Below are positions 26,915 through 35,622 of a stretch of 64,000 nucleotides of DNA, one piece after another (positions within the stretch are counted from its first letter, which is position 1; every line of letters starts with the position of its first letter). The notes under the pieces were generated by a model. The model ran no database searches, had not been told where the DNA came from, and saw only the letters and a program-made list of their open reading frames with translations. Origin of the DNA: Sulfuricurvum sp. GTDB lineage: Bacteria; Campylobacterota; Campylobacteria; Campylobacterales; Sulfurimonadaceae. A program made the position numbers and the translations under genes. The stretch is from positions 1 to 64,000 of the forward strand of contig DYMK01000001.1 in the NCBI GenBank assembly GCA_020721585.1, given 5' to 3'.

Positions 26915-27880
26915 TCAATTTGTAGCATTCACTATGTTTTCTTTGTGTGTAGAAAAGTAACTTGTATAAATATGCTCCCCATTTTTTCCCCGTACAAAAT
27001 AGAGGTAATTCGTTTGTGCGGGATGGAGGGCGGCAACCAATGCCGCTTTGCTCACCGTACAGACGGGAAAATCGGGTAAACCTCGGTGTTTATAGGTGTT
27101 ATAGGTCGTTTTATCGCTCCGAATCCGCTGCGATGTCACCTTTTGATGGGAAAATTTCCCGTAATTAAGCGACCCATCCATTTGTAATCGCATCTTTTTT
27201 GCCAGTCGATTCTGAATGACGGAACTGACCATGGGCATATCCTCAGTAGAAGCCGCCTCTTTTTGGATCACCGATGCAAGTGTTACAATATGTAACCATT
27301 TTACCTCGTCATACGCTCCCATAAGTTCCCACGAGAGCTTTTGGTGTTTCTCCTTAGAACGGGCTAAAAGGTAAGAAAGCACCTCTTGTTCATTGCTGTT
27401 TTTGGGGATACTGTAGGTATCAGGCATTAATATTCCCTCAGGGACACTCTCAAGTTCAGCATAAATTGAATGCAATTTGTGCGTATCCAAAAGGAGATGT
27501 TTGGCGAGTTGATCCAAAAAAATGGTAGTCGTTTCCCCTGGAATAAGGGTCACTTGCGCGGTTGTGGCTTTGGCAGTGGTTAGGCGGTACAAAAAAGCAA
27601 TACGGGTAAATTTATTCTCTCTAAGATCAATCCACCCCTGCTGTGGTTGCCCCAAAAAGTGAAGAATCACCGCATCAATCAAATGGACACGTACCCCCTC
27701 ATCTTGAAGATGTTCAATCGTAGTAAAGACCGATCCTTGGGGGATATAGACCACTTTAGGAGAATGAACCGAACTAAGAAGATACATACTCATTAACACG
27801 ATCGATCCCACAAGAGCTGCGATAAATTGGAATCGTAAGGCTGGTTTAAGGTAAAATCGTTTTTTAAATCGCTCTAACAT
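26915..27880 (-). CDS. mltG: Endolytic murein transglycosylase (YceG/MltG family)
   Basis: 321 residues. One N-terminal membrane anchor (FQFIAALVGSIVLMSMYLLS) precedes the periplasmic domain. Family marks: PQGSVFTTIEHLQDEGV near residue 47, IPGETTTIFLDQLAKHL near 115, VTLASVIQKEAAS near 205 (the catalytic Glu), and YNTYKHRGLPDFPVCTVSKAAL near 260. It cleaves nascent peptidoglycan strands and ends their growth. It follows ftsY in the same direction. Confidence 0.9.
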   Translation of the reverse strand: MLERFKKRFYLKPALRFQFIAALVGSIVLMSMYLLSSVHSPKVVYIPQGSVFTTIEHLQDEGVRVHLIDAVILHFLGQPQQGWIDLRENKFTRIAFLYRLTTAKATTAQVTLIPGETTTIFLDQLAKHLLLDTHKLHSIYAELESVPEGILMPDTYSIPKNSNEQEVLSYLLARSKEKHQKLSWELMGAYDEVKWLHIVTLASVIQKEAASTEDMPMVSSVIQNRLAKKMRLQMDGSLNYGKFSHQKVTSQRIRSDKTTYNTYKHRGLPDFPVCTVSKAALVAALHPAQTNYLYFVRGKNGEHIYTSYFSTHKENIVNATN

Positions 27881-27911
27881 TATCTTCTCTCATTAAAAAA
27901 TAGGGATGGGG

Positions 27912-28793
27912 TTATTTACTCTCGCCAAATATTCCGTCTAAAATGCCCTCAACAAACGCGTATTTATCAAAAGCGATGAGATGCTCCGGTTGTTCCCCAA
28001 CCCCAATATACAAGATAGGCAATTGCAATGCGTAGGCAATACTAAAGACCGATCCCCCCTTGGCTGTCCCATCGAGTTTGGTAATAATAATTCCATCAAT
28101 TCCCACCATCTCATTAAACGCTTTGGCCTGTGCAATCGCAGAACTTCCCTGCGTCCCATCCAAAATCAAAATTTTGCGATGCGGTGCGCCACTGTGGGCT
28201 TTGTCACAAATACGGACAATTTTTTTGAGTTCATTGCCTAAGTTGGTTTGATTATGCAATCGTCCTGCCGTATCAATAATCACCTGTTCAAATCCCCGTG
28301 CTTTAGCCGATTCGATGGTATCGTACGCAACCGCACTGGGATCATGCCCTTGCCGTGAAGCGACAATGGGGATCTCCAATTTATCCGCCCAACGGGTGAG
28401 CTGTTCGATAGCAGCAGCACGAAAGGTATCCCCTGCACCCAAAATAACCCGCTCACCGTTATCCAAATAATGGCGCGCTAATTTGGCAATGGTCGTCGTT
28501 TTCCCTGCTCCATTCACCCCAATGATCAAAGAGACCGTGGGCTTATGGGGATTTTCGGGCAACGTATTTTGGGCAAAACTCAGTGTGGCTAAAAGTTTAG
28601 ATCGCAATTGATCACGGGTAATCTCATTGGCATACAACTCACGCATAATAATTTCAACCAGTGCGTACTCTACATCGGATTCTAAAAGAACTCTTTCCAC
28701 TTCCTCTTTGGTTAATGTCACTTTTTTATCCGGCAAAATTGCCCCAATAGCCTCAATCGTTTTTTGTAACCCTTTTTTTAAAAATCCAAACAT
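27912..28793 (-). CDS. ftsY: Signal recognition particle receptor
   Basis: 293 residues, the compact FtsY type lacking the long acidic A domain. G-domain motifs: GVNGAGKTTTIAKLA near residue 93, DTFRAAAIEQLTRWA near 122, DTAGRLHNQTNL near 174, and TKLDGTAKGG near 237. It docks ribosome-nascent-chain/SRP complexes at the membrane. It starts 2 bases after the thioredoxin-like gene and is followed by mltG. Confidence 0.94.
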   Translation of the reverse strand: MFGFLKKGLQKTIEAIGAILPDKKVTLTKEEVERVLLESDVEYALVEIIMRELYANEITRDQLRSKLLATLSFAQNTLPENPHKPTVSLIIGVNGAGKTTTIAKLARHYLDNGERVILGAGDTFRAAAIEQLTRWADKLEIPIVASRQGHDPSAVAYDTIESAKARGFEQVIIDTAGRLHNQTNLGNELKKIVRICDKAHSGAPHRKILILDGTQGSSAIAQAKAFNEMVGIDGIIITKLDGTAKGGSVFSIAYALQLPILYIGVGEQPEHLIAFDKYAFVEGILDGIFGESK

Positions 28794-28795
28794 GC

Positions 28796-29341
28796 TTATT
28801 GCCCCAACGCTTTGGTAATATCCGCATCAATGACCGATTCAGGGGTACTTCCCGTGTAATGGGTCACATATTGACCGTTTTTATACAGAATCATCAAAGG
28901 GATGGGAAAATCTTGCCCTACCCCCAAAGTTGACGCGATGGCTTGTGCCAACTTTTGATTCTCCCCTTTGTGGGTCAGGGGATAATTGGCTTTGTATTTG
29001 ACTTTGAATTTTTCCAAGCTCTCATCGGTGGTATCTTCATCAATGCTGATCCCCATAACAATCACTTTATCACCATATTTACGCTGTAAATGACTCAGAT
29101 GGACAATTTCCGCACGGCAAGGGGGACACCATGTCGCAAAAACATCAAAAAGGACGATTTTGTCTTGTCCGGCATCAAGGGTAAAATTATTCCCCTCTTT
29201 TTTTACCTGATACGATTTCCCTTGGGTATCTTTGAGGGTAAACATAGAAGTAGCCACCATTGGCTCCTCTGAAGAATTTTTGTCACATCCATTCAAAATG
29301 AGAAGAGAGACAAAAGCGATAACAACTACAGCAAAACGCAT
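28796..29341 (-). CDS. TlpA/ResA-like thioredoxin lipoprotein
   Basis: 181 residues. The signal peptide has a lipobox (VSLLILNGC, Cys at residue 19), so the protein is probably lipid-anchored facing the periplasm. The thioredoxin fold carries the redox pair WCPPCRAEI near residue 71 and the cis-Pro loop region DFPIPLMILYK near 145. Members reduce disulfides, for example in cytochrome c maturation. The target is unknown. It is first in a minus-strand group with ftsY and mltG. Confidence 0.87.
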   Translation of the reverse strand: MRFAVVVIAFVSLLILNGCDKNSSEEPMVATSMFTLKDTQGKSYQVKKEGNNFTLDAGQDKIVLFDVFATWCPPCRAEIVHLSHLQRKYGDKVIVMGISIDEDTTDESLEKFKVKYKANYPLTHKGENQKLAQAIASTLGVGQDFPIPLMILYKNGQYVTHYTGSTPESVIDADITKALGQ

Positions 29342-29394
29342 GAACCACCTTTATTGGCTAGAATAGCGCGATTATAACCAACAAAGGTTTACAG

Positions 29395-30048
29395 ATGACC
29401 AAAAGCCATTTTCGTACCCAGTGTTTGCAACGCCACAGAAGTCTCCCTAAAATAGGGAAATACGGACGTGATGCACGCATTAATCACCACCTGCTCACCT
29501 TTTTAGCTACGCTCCCTGCTAAACGGATCCTTGGGTATTGGCCCTTTGGCTTTGAAGCGGACATTCGTCCCACTCTCTTGGCGTTACGCCCAAAAAAATC
29601 ATTATATTTACCGTTTATGGAGGGTGTCAGTTTCAAGATGGTACCATTGAGGTTACCGTTGGAACGCAAAGCTTTTGGCATCTACGAACCACGGATTTCT
29701 AACCTAATTATAAAATTAATTGATATTGCTATTGTCCCTGTTGTCGGTGTGGATGGAACCAGAGGCCGAATAGGTTTTGGTAAAGGTATGTACGACCGTT
29801 TTTTTCCCACACTGAAGTCAACACCATTAATTATTTTTGTACAGTCTTGTCATTGTTATACCCACTTAACATTATGCGATGATTATGATGTGCAAGGCGA
29901 TGTACTAATCACACCCAATGGGGTGCGTAGCATAAAGGATTTTCATGTTAAACGACCTGCTTTTAGGCAGTACCATAGCCACCGTAAGCGGGGTAGTCGG
30001 ATTTTTAATTTCAAAAAAAATAGTACGTTCTCGACTCAGTCATTATGA
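29395..30048 (+). CDS. 5-formyltetrahydrofolate cyclo-ligase
   Basis: 217 residues. It converts 5-formyl-THF to 5,10-methenyl-THF using ATP. Seen: SHFRTQCLQRHRSL at the N-terminus, ILGYWPFGFEADIRP near residue 44, and the family signature VVGVDGTRGRIGFGKGMYDRFF near 117. The family normally ends near LITPNGVRSIKDF (about residue 182). Here the frame runs 35 residues further, 104 bases into rny, with no counterpart that I know, suggesting a lost stop codon. Divergent from the thioredoxin gene. Confidence 0.82.
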   Translation: MTKSHFRTQCLQRHRSLPKIGKYGRDARINHHLLTFLATLPAKRILGYWPFGFEADIRPTLLALRPKKSLYLPFMEGVSFKMVPLRLPLERKAFGIYEPRISNLIIKLIDIAIVPVVGVDGTRGRIGFGKGMYDRFFPTLKSTPLIIFVQSCHCYTHLTLCDDYDVQGDVLITPNGVRSIKDFHVKRPAFRQYHSHRKRGSRIFNFKKNSTFSTQSL

Positions 30049-31516
30049 AGCACAAGCCCAAGCAAAAGCGGGAGTTATCGAATCAGAAGCCCAAAATTTA
30101 CTCTCACGCGCAACCTTGCGTGCAAGCGATTTAGAAAGAGAAGCCCATCGTAAATACGATGAAATACGGCAGCAAGCCGATCACGATATTGCGGTTCAAG
30201 AGGCACACCTGATTCAATTGCAAAGTGATTTTGAAAATTTTCGCCTCAGTGAATCGGCTAATCTTAATGTGCAACGCAGTGAGATTGAGGCAATGCGTCT
30301 CAACATCGAACGCAATGAACGGACATTGGAACAATTAAAAGAAGAGTACCACCAAAAAACCCAAGAGGTGCGTTCAATTTTGGAGGGGCGTTGTTTTCTC
30401 TCCGAAAACGAAGCAAAAGAGCTTTTACTCGAACACGTTCGTAACGATGCCCGTCTTGAATTGGGACGCTTAACCCGAGAATTGGAAAGCCAGAATAAAG
30501 AGCAACTCAAACGCAAAGCGCACTATATTTTAGGGCAAGCGACCTCCCGTTATGCGGGAGAATTTGCCGCTGAACGGCTCATTAGTATGGTGCATTTGGA
30601 GACCGATGAACTCAAAGGGCGTATCATCGGAAAAGAGGGGCGTAATATCAAAGCCATTGAGATGGTCACAGGGGTCGATATTATCATTGACGAGACCCCC
30701 AATACCATCATCGTAAGTTCTTTTAATCTCTATCGTCGTGCCATTGCGGTCAAAACCATTCAACTCCTTGTCGAAGATGGACGGATTCAACCCGCGCGCA
30801 TCGAAGAGATTTACCAAAAAGTGGTCGATGAGTTTGAAGAATCAATCCTCCGTGAGGGAGAAGAGATCGTCCTTGATTTGGGTCTGGGTCTTATGCACCC
30901 TGAACTGTTGCGCTTGGTGGGACGACTCCGCTACCGCGCCAGTTACGGACAAAATGCCCTTGCCCACACCCTCGAAGTTGCCCATTTAGCGGGGTTGATG
31001 GCAGCCGAGATGGGAGGCGATGTCCGATTAGCCAAACGTGCAGGATTGTTGCATGACATTGGTAAAGCCCTCACCCATGAAAGTGTGGGAAAAAACCATG
31101 TCGACCTTGGGGTCGAGGTGTGCCGCCGTTTGGGAGAAGATCCTGTGGTCATCAATGCCATCTACGCCCATCATGGTCAAGAAGAGATCAAAAGCGTTGA
31201 GTGTGCGTGTGTCTGTACCGCCGATGTCCTCTCTGCGGCACGACCGGGGGCGCGACGTGAAGTGCTTGAAAACTTTGTCCGTCGTGTGAGCGAAATCGAA
31301 GAGATTGCCATGAGTAAATATGGGGTAAAACAAGCCTACGCCATCAATGCCGGACGCGAAGTTCGGGTTATCGTCAACGCTCTTAATCTTAATGATGATG
31401 AAAGTGCCTTATTGTCTCGTGAAATTGCCGATGATATTGCCAAAAAAGTGCAATTTCCCGGTGAAATCAAAGTCAGTGTGATCCGTGAAAGTCGCACCAT
31501 TGCCTTTGCCCGATAG
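29945..31516 (+). CDS. rny: Ribonuclease Y
   Basis: 523 residues. N-terminal membrane anchor (about 5-24), long coiled coil (about 30-180), KH domain with GRIIGKEGRNIKAIE near residue 220, and HD domain with HTLEVAHLAG near 340 and LLHDIGKALTHE near 362. It is a membrane-bound endonuclease that starts mRNA decay. AAAGGA sits just before the ATG, inside the end of the cyclo-ligase frame, so the two are co-transcribed. Confidence 0.95.
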   Translation: MLNDLLLGSTIATVSGVVGFLISKKIVRSRLSHYEAQAQAKAGVIESEAQNLLSRATLRASDLEREAHRKYDEIRQQADHDIAVQEAHLIQLQSDFENFRLSESANLNVQRSEIEAMRLNIERNERTLEQLKEEYHQKTQEVRSILEGRCFLSENEAKELLLEHVRNDARLELGRLTRELESQNKEQLKRKAHYILGQATSRYAGEFAAERLISMVHLETDELKGRIIGKEGRNIKAIEMVTGVDIIIDETPNTIIVSSFNLYRRAIAVKTIQLLVEDGRIQPARIEEIYQKVVDEFEESILREGEEIVLDLGLGLMHPELLRLVGRLRYRASYGQNALAHTLEVAHLAGLMAAEMGGDVRLAKRAGLLHDIGKALTHESVGKNHVDLGVEVCRRLGEDPVVINAIYAHHGQEEIKSVECACVCTADVLSAARPGARREVLENFVRRVSEIEEIAMSKYGVKQAYAINAGREVRVIVNALNLNDDESALLSREIADDIAKKVQFPGEIKVSVIRESRTIAFAR

Positions 31517-31583
31517 TCACTATACGGTATTATTAAAAAAAGTGCTATGATTATACAGCTTAATGAAAAGGAAAACTTATACT

Positions 31584-32039
31584 ATGACCAAAGAAGAGAC
31601 CCTCACACATTTAAGAAATGCTAAAAAAGCCCATATTGCATGGGTTCAGCGCGCCCATGCACTTATTGAAGGACTTCCTGTTGAAAAAGAGTTTATCCCC
31701 CTTCAATGTACCGACTGTAAGTTTGGATTATGGTTTTATGAAGAGGGGCAAATGTTGGGGATGATGCCCAATATGGATTGTCTCAAAGAGATCGAAACCC
31801 TCCATTTTGAGTTGCACGATGTTTATATGAAGATTTTTAAAATCTATTTTAGCGATGAAGATCGTTCCCTCCTCTCCAAGCTTTTTAAGAGTCGTAAAAA
31901 AGTAACCTCACTCAATCAAGAGATTGCCAGTGATTATTACCAACAACTCAAAGGGGTTTCCGAAAAGCTTCTCTTGGTGATTGAACGGTTAGAACGACGT
32001 ATCTTTGCCCTTCCAGAGAGTCACTTTACCAATCTATAA
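31584..32039 (+). CDS. Stand-alone CZB (chemoreceptor zinc-binding) domain protein
   Basis: 151 residues from the chosen ATG; an in-frame ATG at 31563 lacks a ribosome site. CZB marks: a His in KKAHIAWVQRA near residue 17, the Cys motif CTDCKFGLWFYEEGQML near 43, and a His pair region ETLHFELHDVYMKIF near 75, which together make the 3His/1Cys zinc site. The C-terminal half is a long helix pair. CZB domains usually sit at the end of chemoreceptors or diguanylate cyclases; this one has no partner domain and may sense zinc or oxidants in trans. Confidence 0.8.
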   Translation: MTKEETLTHLRNAKKAHIAWVQRAHALIEGLPVEKEFIPLQCTDCKFGLWFYEEGQMLGMMPNMDCLKEIETLHFELHDVYMKIFKIYFSDEDRSLLSKLFKSRKKVTSLNQEIASDYYQQLKGVSEKLLLVIERLERRIFALPESHFTNL

Positions 32040-32140
32040 ACAACCGCAAGACCCAGTAATCGACACTCTCGTCATCGTATACTTACAAAGTTGCCAAAAA
32101 GAGTTAAACTTGTAAATACTTGTAAATATACGATCTCATT

Positions 32141-32198
32141 CCCCTTCTTAAAAGGATACACTTTAGTACAAAGCGTGCTAAAAAGGGGTATTTTTTTT
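32141..32198 (+). terminator. Terminator after the CZB gene
   Basis: Long imperfect hairpin closed by CCCCTT (32141-32146) and AAGGGG (32183-32188), with an inner CACTTT / AAAGCGTG pairing, followed by TA and a run of eight T. Orientation fits the plus-strand rny-CZB transcript; the T-run touches the stop of the convergent FGE-like gene. Confidence 0.7.
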
Positions 32199-32988
32199 AC
32201 TTATTACGGATAAGTCGAAACCCTATATTCATGCTACGGAAGTCCGGAGTGTTGTATTCCCGAAGGGCTGAACGACCATTGCCCTCAACGTAGAACCAGC
32301 TCCCACCACGGTAGACTTTAGTATTTTTATAACACTCTTTGTTGTAGGTCTCTGTATAGCAACTGTCCGTCCATTCCCAGACATTTCCACTCATATCATA
32401 GAGTCCAAAGGCATTTTGTTTTCTGGACTTGACAGGTTTTGATGTGTTGGTATCTGAGACGGCTATTGAGTTTACACAGCTTTCGTCATTGCCACAGTAC
32501 CACTTAGTGTTCGTTCCCGCTCGTGCTGCATATTCCCATTCCTCTTCTGTGGGTAATCGGTACTTATTCGTGTTTTCTTTGGCATTGAGACGATCAACAA
32601 AAGTTCGTGCATCCTCCCAGCTCACTTGCTCCACTGGCATATCAGGATTGCCTGTTTTAAATTCCGCAGGGTTATTGCCCATTATCGTATACCATTGCCC
32701 TTGCGTCACCTCAGTTTCAGCCATATAAAAGCTTTTAAGACTCACTTTATGGGCAGGTGTTTCGCTACTGATTGGCGCATCGCCTTTTTTGGTATTCGCA
32801 CAGTCGGTGTATTCATTGGGTGAGGTAAAGGGGTTATCTTGGGGACAATTCTCCGTGCCGGGTGGCTGTGTCCCCATCATAAAACTTCCTGATGAAATAT
32901 CTTTGAACTTCATCCCAATGGAATTAGTATAGTCGCCCGCATAAACAAGGGCAGATAACAATGCGAGGCTTAAGAGTGTTTTTTTCAT
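32197..32988 (-). CDS. Secreted formylglycine-generating-enzyme (SUMF1) domain protein
   Basis: 263 residues. Sec signal peptide (KKTLLSLALLSALVYA) then the FGE-sulfatase fold: DISSGSFMMGTQ near residue 35, ETEVTQGQWYTIMGNNPAEF near 92, PVEQVSWEDARTFVDRLN near 120, YRLPTEEEWEYAARAG near 143, FGLYDMSGNVWEWT near 195, and YRGGSWF near 228. Members of this fold include sulfatase activators and many proteins of unknown role. No sulfatase is nearby. Expected location is the periplasm. Confidence 0.85.
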   Translation of the reverse strand: MKKTLLSLALLSALVYAGDYTNSIGMKFKDISSGSFMMGTQPPGTENCPQDNPFTSPNEYTDCANTKKGDAPISSETPAHKVSLKSFYMAETEVTQGQWYTIMGNNPAEFKTGNPDMPVEQVSWEDARTFVDRLNAKENTNKYRLPTEEEWEYAARAGTNTKWYCGNDESCVNSIAVSDTNTSKPVKSRKQNAFGLYDMSGNVWEWTDSCYTETYNKECYKNTKVYRGGSWFYVEGNGRSALREYNTPDFRSMNIGFRLIRNK

Positions 32989-33076
32989 CGTATGCGTTCC
33001 TTAAATATAATTGCATTATTTTAGTGTAAATAGATTATTTTTCTCTTTTGTTTCTTTGGATTAGCGAAACCATAAT

Positions 33077-33478
33077 TTAACTACTAAATTCCCCGCCCTC
33101 ATAAAGCCATTTATGACCATCACGGTAAAATCGGCTCTTTTCCCTCAAGCTTCCCTGATGAAAACGGGCTTCAAAAGTGACATACGACAGAGTTTCTCCC
33201 TCGATAACTTCTCCGATGGTCAGTCCCAAAAATTGGGTAGTGTGGGAAAAATCCTCAATGCTTTTGTGCCACTTCGCTCGATCAAGGGTATAGTCGACAT
33301 TATCGGGATGGGTCGTATCCATAATGTACGTGGACAAACCCAATGCGTAGGCACTGTAGCGCGACCGCATCAGCTGTAGAGCCGTTTGGGGGAGTAACCC
33401 TTTATGGTAGGGTTGACAACAACGCTTGTATTTTTGGTGACTGTGACAAGGACAGGGGGCATTGGCTGAGTATTTCAT
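33077..33478 (-). CDS. YchJ-like SEC-C motif protein (UPF0225)
   Basis: 133 residues. It begins with a SEC-C metal-binding motif, CPCHSHQKYKRCCQPYH near residue 9, followed by the conserved LMRSRYSAYALG near 36 and a domain containing VTFEARFHQG and EKSRFYRDGHKWLYEGG. Zinc binding is likely; biological role unknown. Its start overlaps the upstream open frame of the divergent rmuC, which supports the shorter rmuC start. Confidence 0.85.
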   Translation of the reverse strand: MKYSANAPCPCHSHQKYKRCCQPYHKGLLPQTALQLMRSRYSAYALGLSTYIMDTTHPDNVDYTLDRAKWHKSIEDFSHTTQFLGLTIGEVIEGETLSYVTFEARFHQGSLREKSRFYRDGHKWLYEGGEFSS

Positions 33479-33542
33479 GCAAAAATCTTACACTATGCCC
33501 TATTTTTTTACCCTTAGGGATGAGTTAAGCTATAATCCCTCC

Positions 33543-34844
33543 ATGATTTACGAAACACTGACCCTTTTATTTGCCCTCACTAGTGGAATCCTTGGATGGA
33601 AATATCTCTCCTTGGTGGCACTCAATGCCCAAACCAAACACGCACTCACTCAAGAGCAAGAACAACGGCACCAACTGCACACCCAATGGGAGACGTTGCA
33701 AAAAACGTATTACGCATTGGAGAAAGATTACGCCATTATCCATACCCGTTATGAGGAGTCCTCCCGCGCGTTTGAGGAAAAAATTCGCCTTTTGGATGAG
33801 ACCAAAGTGCAAATGGGTCTCCAGTTTGAGCAATTGGCTTCCCAAATTTTTGACCAAAAAGCCAAAACGTTCGATGAAGCCCATACCAAAGGGTTGGATT
33901 TGTTGCTGCAACCGTTTCGGGAGCAAATCACCCATTTTTCCACCCAAAGTAAAGAGCAATTTATCCACGATGCCAAAGAACGTCAAAGCATCAAAGAGGA
34001 GATTATTCGGCTCAAAACCCTCAATGAACGGCTCAGTCAAGATGCCCTTAATCTCACCAACGCCCTCAAAGGGGAGAACAAAACCCAAGGAAATTGGGGG
34101 GAAATTATCTTAGAACGGGTATTACAAGAATCGGGATTACGGGAGGGGCATGAGTACGATATTCAAACGACCTTAAGCGATGAAGCGGGGAAAAAATTTC
34201 GCCCCGATGTGATCGTCCATCTCCCTCAAAACAAAGAGATTATCATCGATTCCAAAGTCTCCTTGGTGGCGTATGAAGCGTTTGTGAAAGCCGACAATGA
34301 CGAAGAGCGCACCCGTGCGTTGAAACAGCATATTCTCTCCATCCATGCCCATATCAAAGGGTTGGGAGCCAAACGGTATGAGCAACTGTATGGGGTTAAG
34401 ACGCTGGATTTTGTGCTGTTGTTTATGCCTATTGAGGGGGCATTTTTGTTGGCACTGGAGCAAGACACTACCTTTTTTAAAACCGCCTACGAACAAAATA
34501 TTGTGGTGGTCTCCCCCTCAACGCTGTTGGTAACGTTGCGCACCATCGAACACATTTGGCGCAGTGAGTACCAAGAGCAAAATGCCCAAGCCATTGCCCA
34601 AGCCGCCGAAGCGTTGTATGAAAAATTGGTCGCGTTTGTCGAAGAGATGGAAAAAATCGGGGATCAATTGGGAAAAACCCAAAAAAGCTATGAGGGTGCG
34701 ATGGGTAAACTCTCCACCGGTCGGGGAAACCTTATTCGTCGTGCGGAGGGGATGCGTAAATTGGGACTCAAGCCCAAAAAAGGGTTACCCGAACGTCTGA
34801 TTGATGAGGAAAATCTAACCCTAAGAGGAGAAAAGGATGCATAA
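33543..34844 (+). CDS. rmuC: RmuC-family DNA recombination protein
   Basis: 433 residues from MIYETLTLLFALTSGILGWK. The start was chosen because this is the membrane-anchor beginning of the family; upstream codons overlap YchJ. N-terminal anchor, then coiled coil (about 30-190), then the RmuC core: GNWGEIILERVLQESGL near residue 183, RPDVIVHLPQNKEIIIDSKV near 220, and LFMPIEGAFLLAL near 295, a PD-(D/E)XK-like nuclease fold. RmuC limits rearrangements at inverted repeats. Its end overlaps the next gene by 8 bases. Confidence 0.9.
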   Translation: MIYETLTLLFALTSGILGWKYLSLVALNAQTKHALTQEQEQRHQLHTQWETLQKTYYALEKDYAIIHTRYEESSRAFEEKIRLLDETKVQMGLQFEQLASQIFDQKAKTFDEAHTKGLDLLLQPFREQITHFSTQSKEQFIHDAKERQSIKEEIIRLKTLNERLSQDALNLTNALKGENKTQGNWGEIILERVLQESGLREGHEYDIQTTLSDEAGKKFRPDVIVHLPQNKEIIIDSKVSLVAYEAFVKADNDEERTRALKQHILSIHAHIKGLGAKRYEQLYGVKTLDFVLLFMPIEGAFLLALEQDTTFFKTAYEQNIVVVSPSTLLVTLRTIEHIWRSEYQEQNAQAIAQAAEALYEKLVAFVEEMEKIGDQLGKTQKSYEGAMGKLSTGRGNLIRRAEGMRKLGLKPKKGLPERLIDEENLTLRGEKDA

Positions 34845-35586
34845 AGGATACGCGTTGCTGCTTGTAACGGTGATGGGACAAGCGGGATCATTCTGGGTGA
34901 GTGTGGATAACAATACCTTTGATTATGCCGAGACAAAAACCGATGGGTCTCTTTTGGATACCGAAAAAAATCGCAATCTCTTGGGTGTGAGCATGGGGAT
35001 TGAACCTGAGGGGGCAAAAGGGTGGTATGTTAAAACCCGTTTTGCCGCAGGAGATACCAATTATGCGGGGAGTTTGATTGGGGGAGCTGAGGTATATGGT
35101 TCGTATAAAGGGATTACGCATAACATTGTGAGTGATTCAACACTGGGATTTACGATGCCGCTTGCGCTGGCGAATCCATGGAATCTGACTATCCCTGTTC
35201 GTGGTGGGATTGGGTATCGAGGGTGGTATCGTGATCTTAATGCGTACAGTGAATATTACGATTGGGGCTATGCAACCGTGGGAATAGGGGTACAGTATTC
35301 CCCTAATAATCGTTTGAATCTTGGCATTGATGTTGATTACCAAAAAGCCTTTTTTGCACGGATGAGCGAAACGCTCAATGGTCACCATTTTGATCTTAAA
35401 AATGTCTATGGCTATAGCATCACCACACCCTTACGCTATACCCTCAATGACCATTATAGTTTTATTGCCCAATATCGTTATGAGATGTGGAATATCAATC
35501 ATTCTGAGATCATCGGCGGATTTTATGAGCCTGATAGTCGCACCAAAAATCACATTGTTTCGGTGGGTGTTTCGTATCGGTACTAA
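34837..35586 (+). CDS. Small outer-membrane beta-barrel protein
   Basis: 249 residues. A short signal peptide (YALLLVTVMGQAGSFWV) is followed by alternating polar/hydrophobic strands rich in Tyr, Gly and Asn (VKTRFAAGDTNYAGSLIG, IPVRGGIGYRGWYRDL, FIAQYRYEMWNI) and the protein ends HIVSVGVSYRY, with the C-terminal aromatic residue typical of outer-membrane barrels. About eight to ten strands fit. No specific family recognised. Convergent with feoB across a hairpin. Confidence 0.7.
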   Translation: MHKGYALLLVTVMGQAGSFWVSVDNNTFDYAETKTDGSLLDTEKNRNLLGVSMGIEPEGAKGWYVKTRFAAGDTNYAGSLIGGAEVYGSYKGITHNIVSDSTLGFTMPLALANPWNLTIPVRGGIGYRGWYRDLNAYSEYYDWGYATVGIGVQYSPNNRLNLGIDVDYQKAFFARMSETLNGHHFDLKNVYGYSITTPLRYTLNDHYSFIAQYRYEMWNINHSEIIGGFYEPDSRTKNHIVSVGVSYRY

Positions 35587-35589
35587 GAA

Positions 35590-35622
35590 CCTATCACCCT
35601 ACCAAAATCGCGAGGTGATAGG
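35590..35622. terminator. Hairpin between the convergent barrel and feoB genes
   Basis: Perfect 9-bp stem CCTATCACC (35590-35598) and GGTGATAGG (35614-35622) with a 15-base loop. It lies across the 7-base gap between two convergent genes and may end both transcripts; a T-run is absent. Confidence 0.4.

Noticed and set aside
32110-32132. Tandem ACTTGTAAAT repeats as a possible iteron or CRISPR
   Set aside because: Only two short copies, with no spacers or replication gene nearby.
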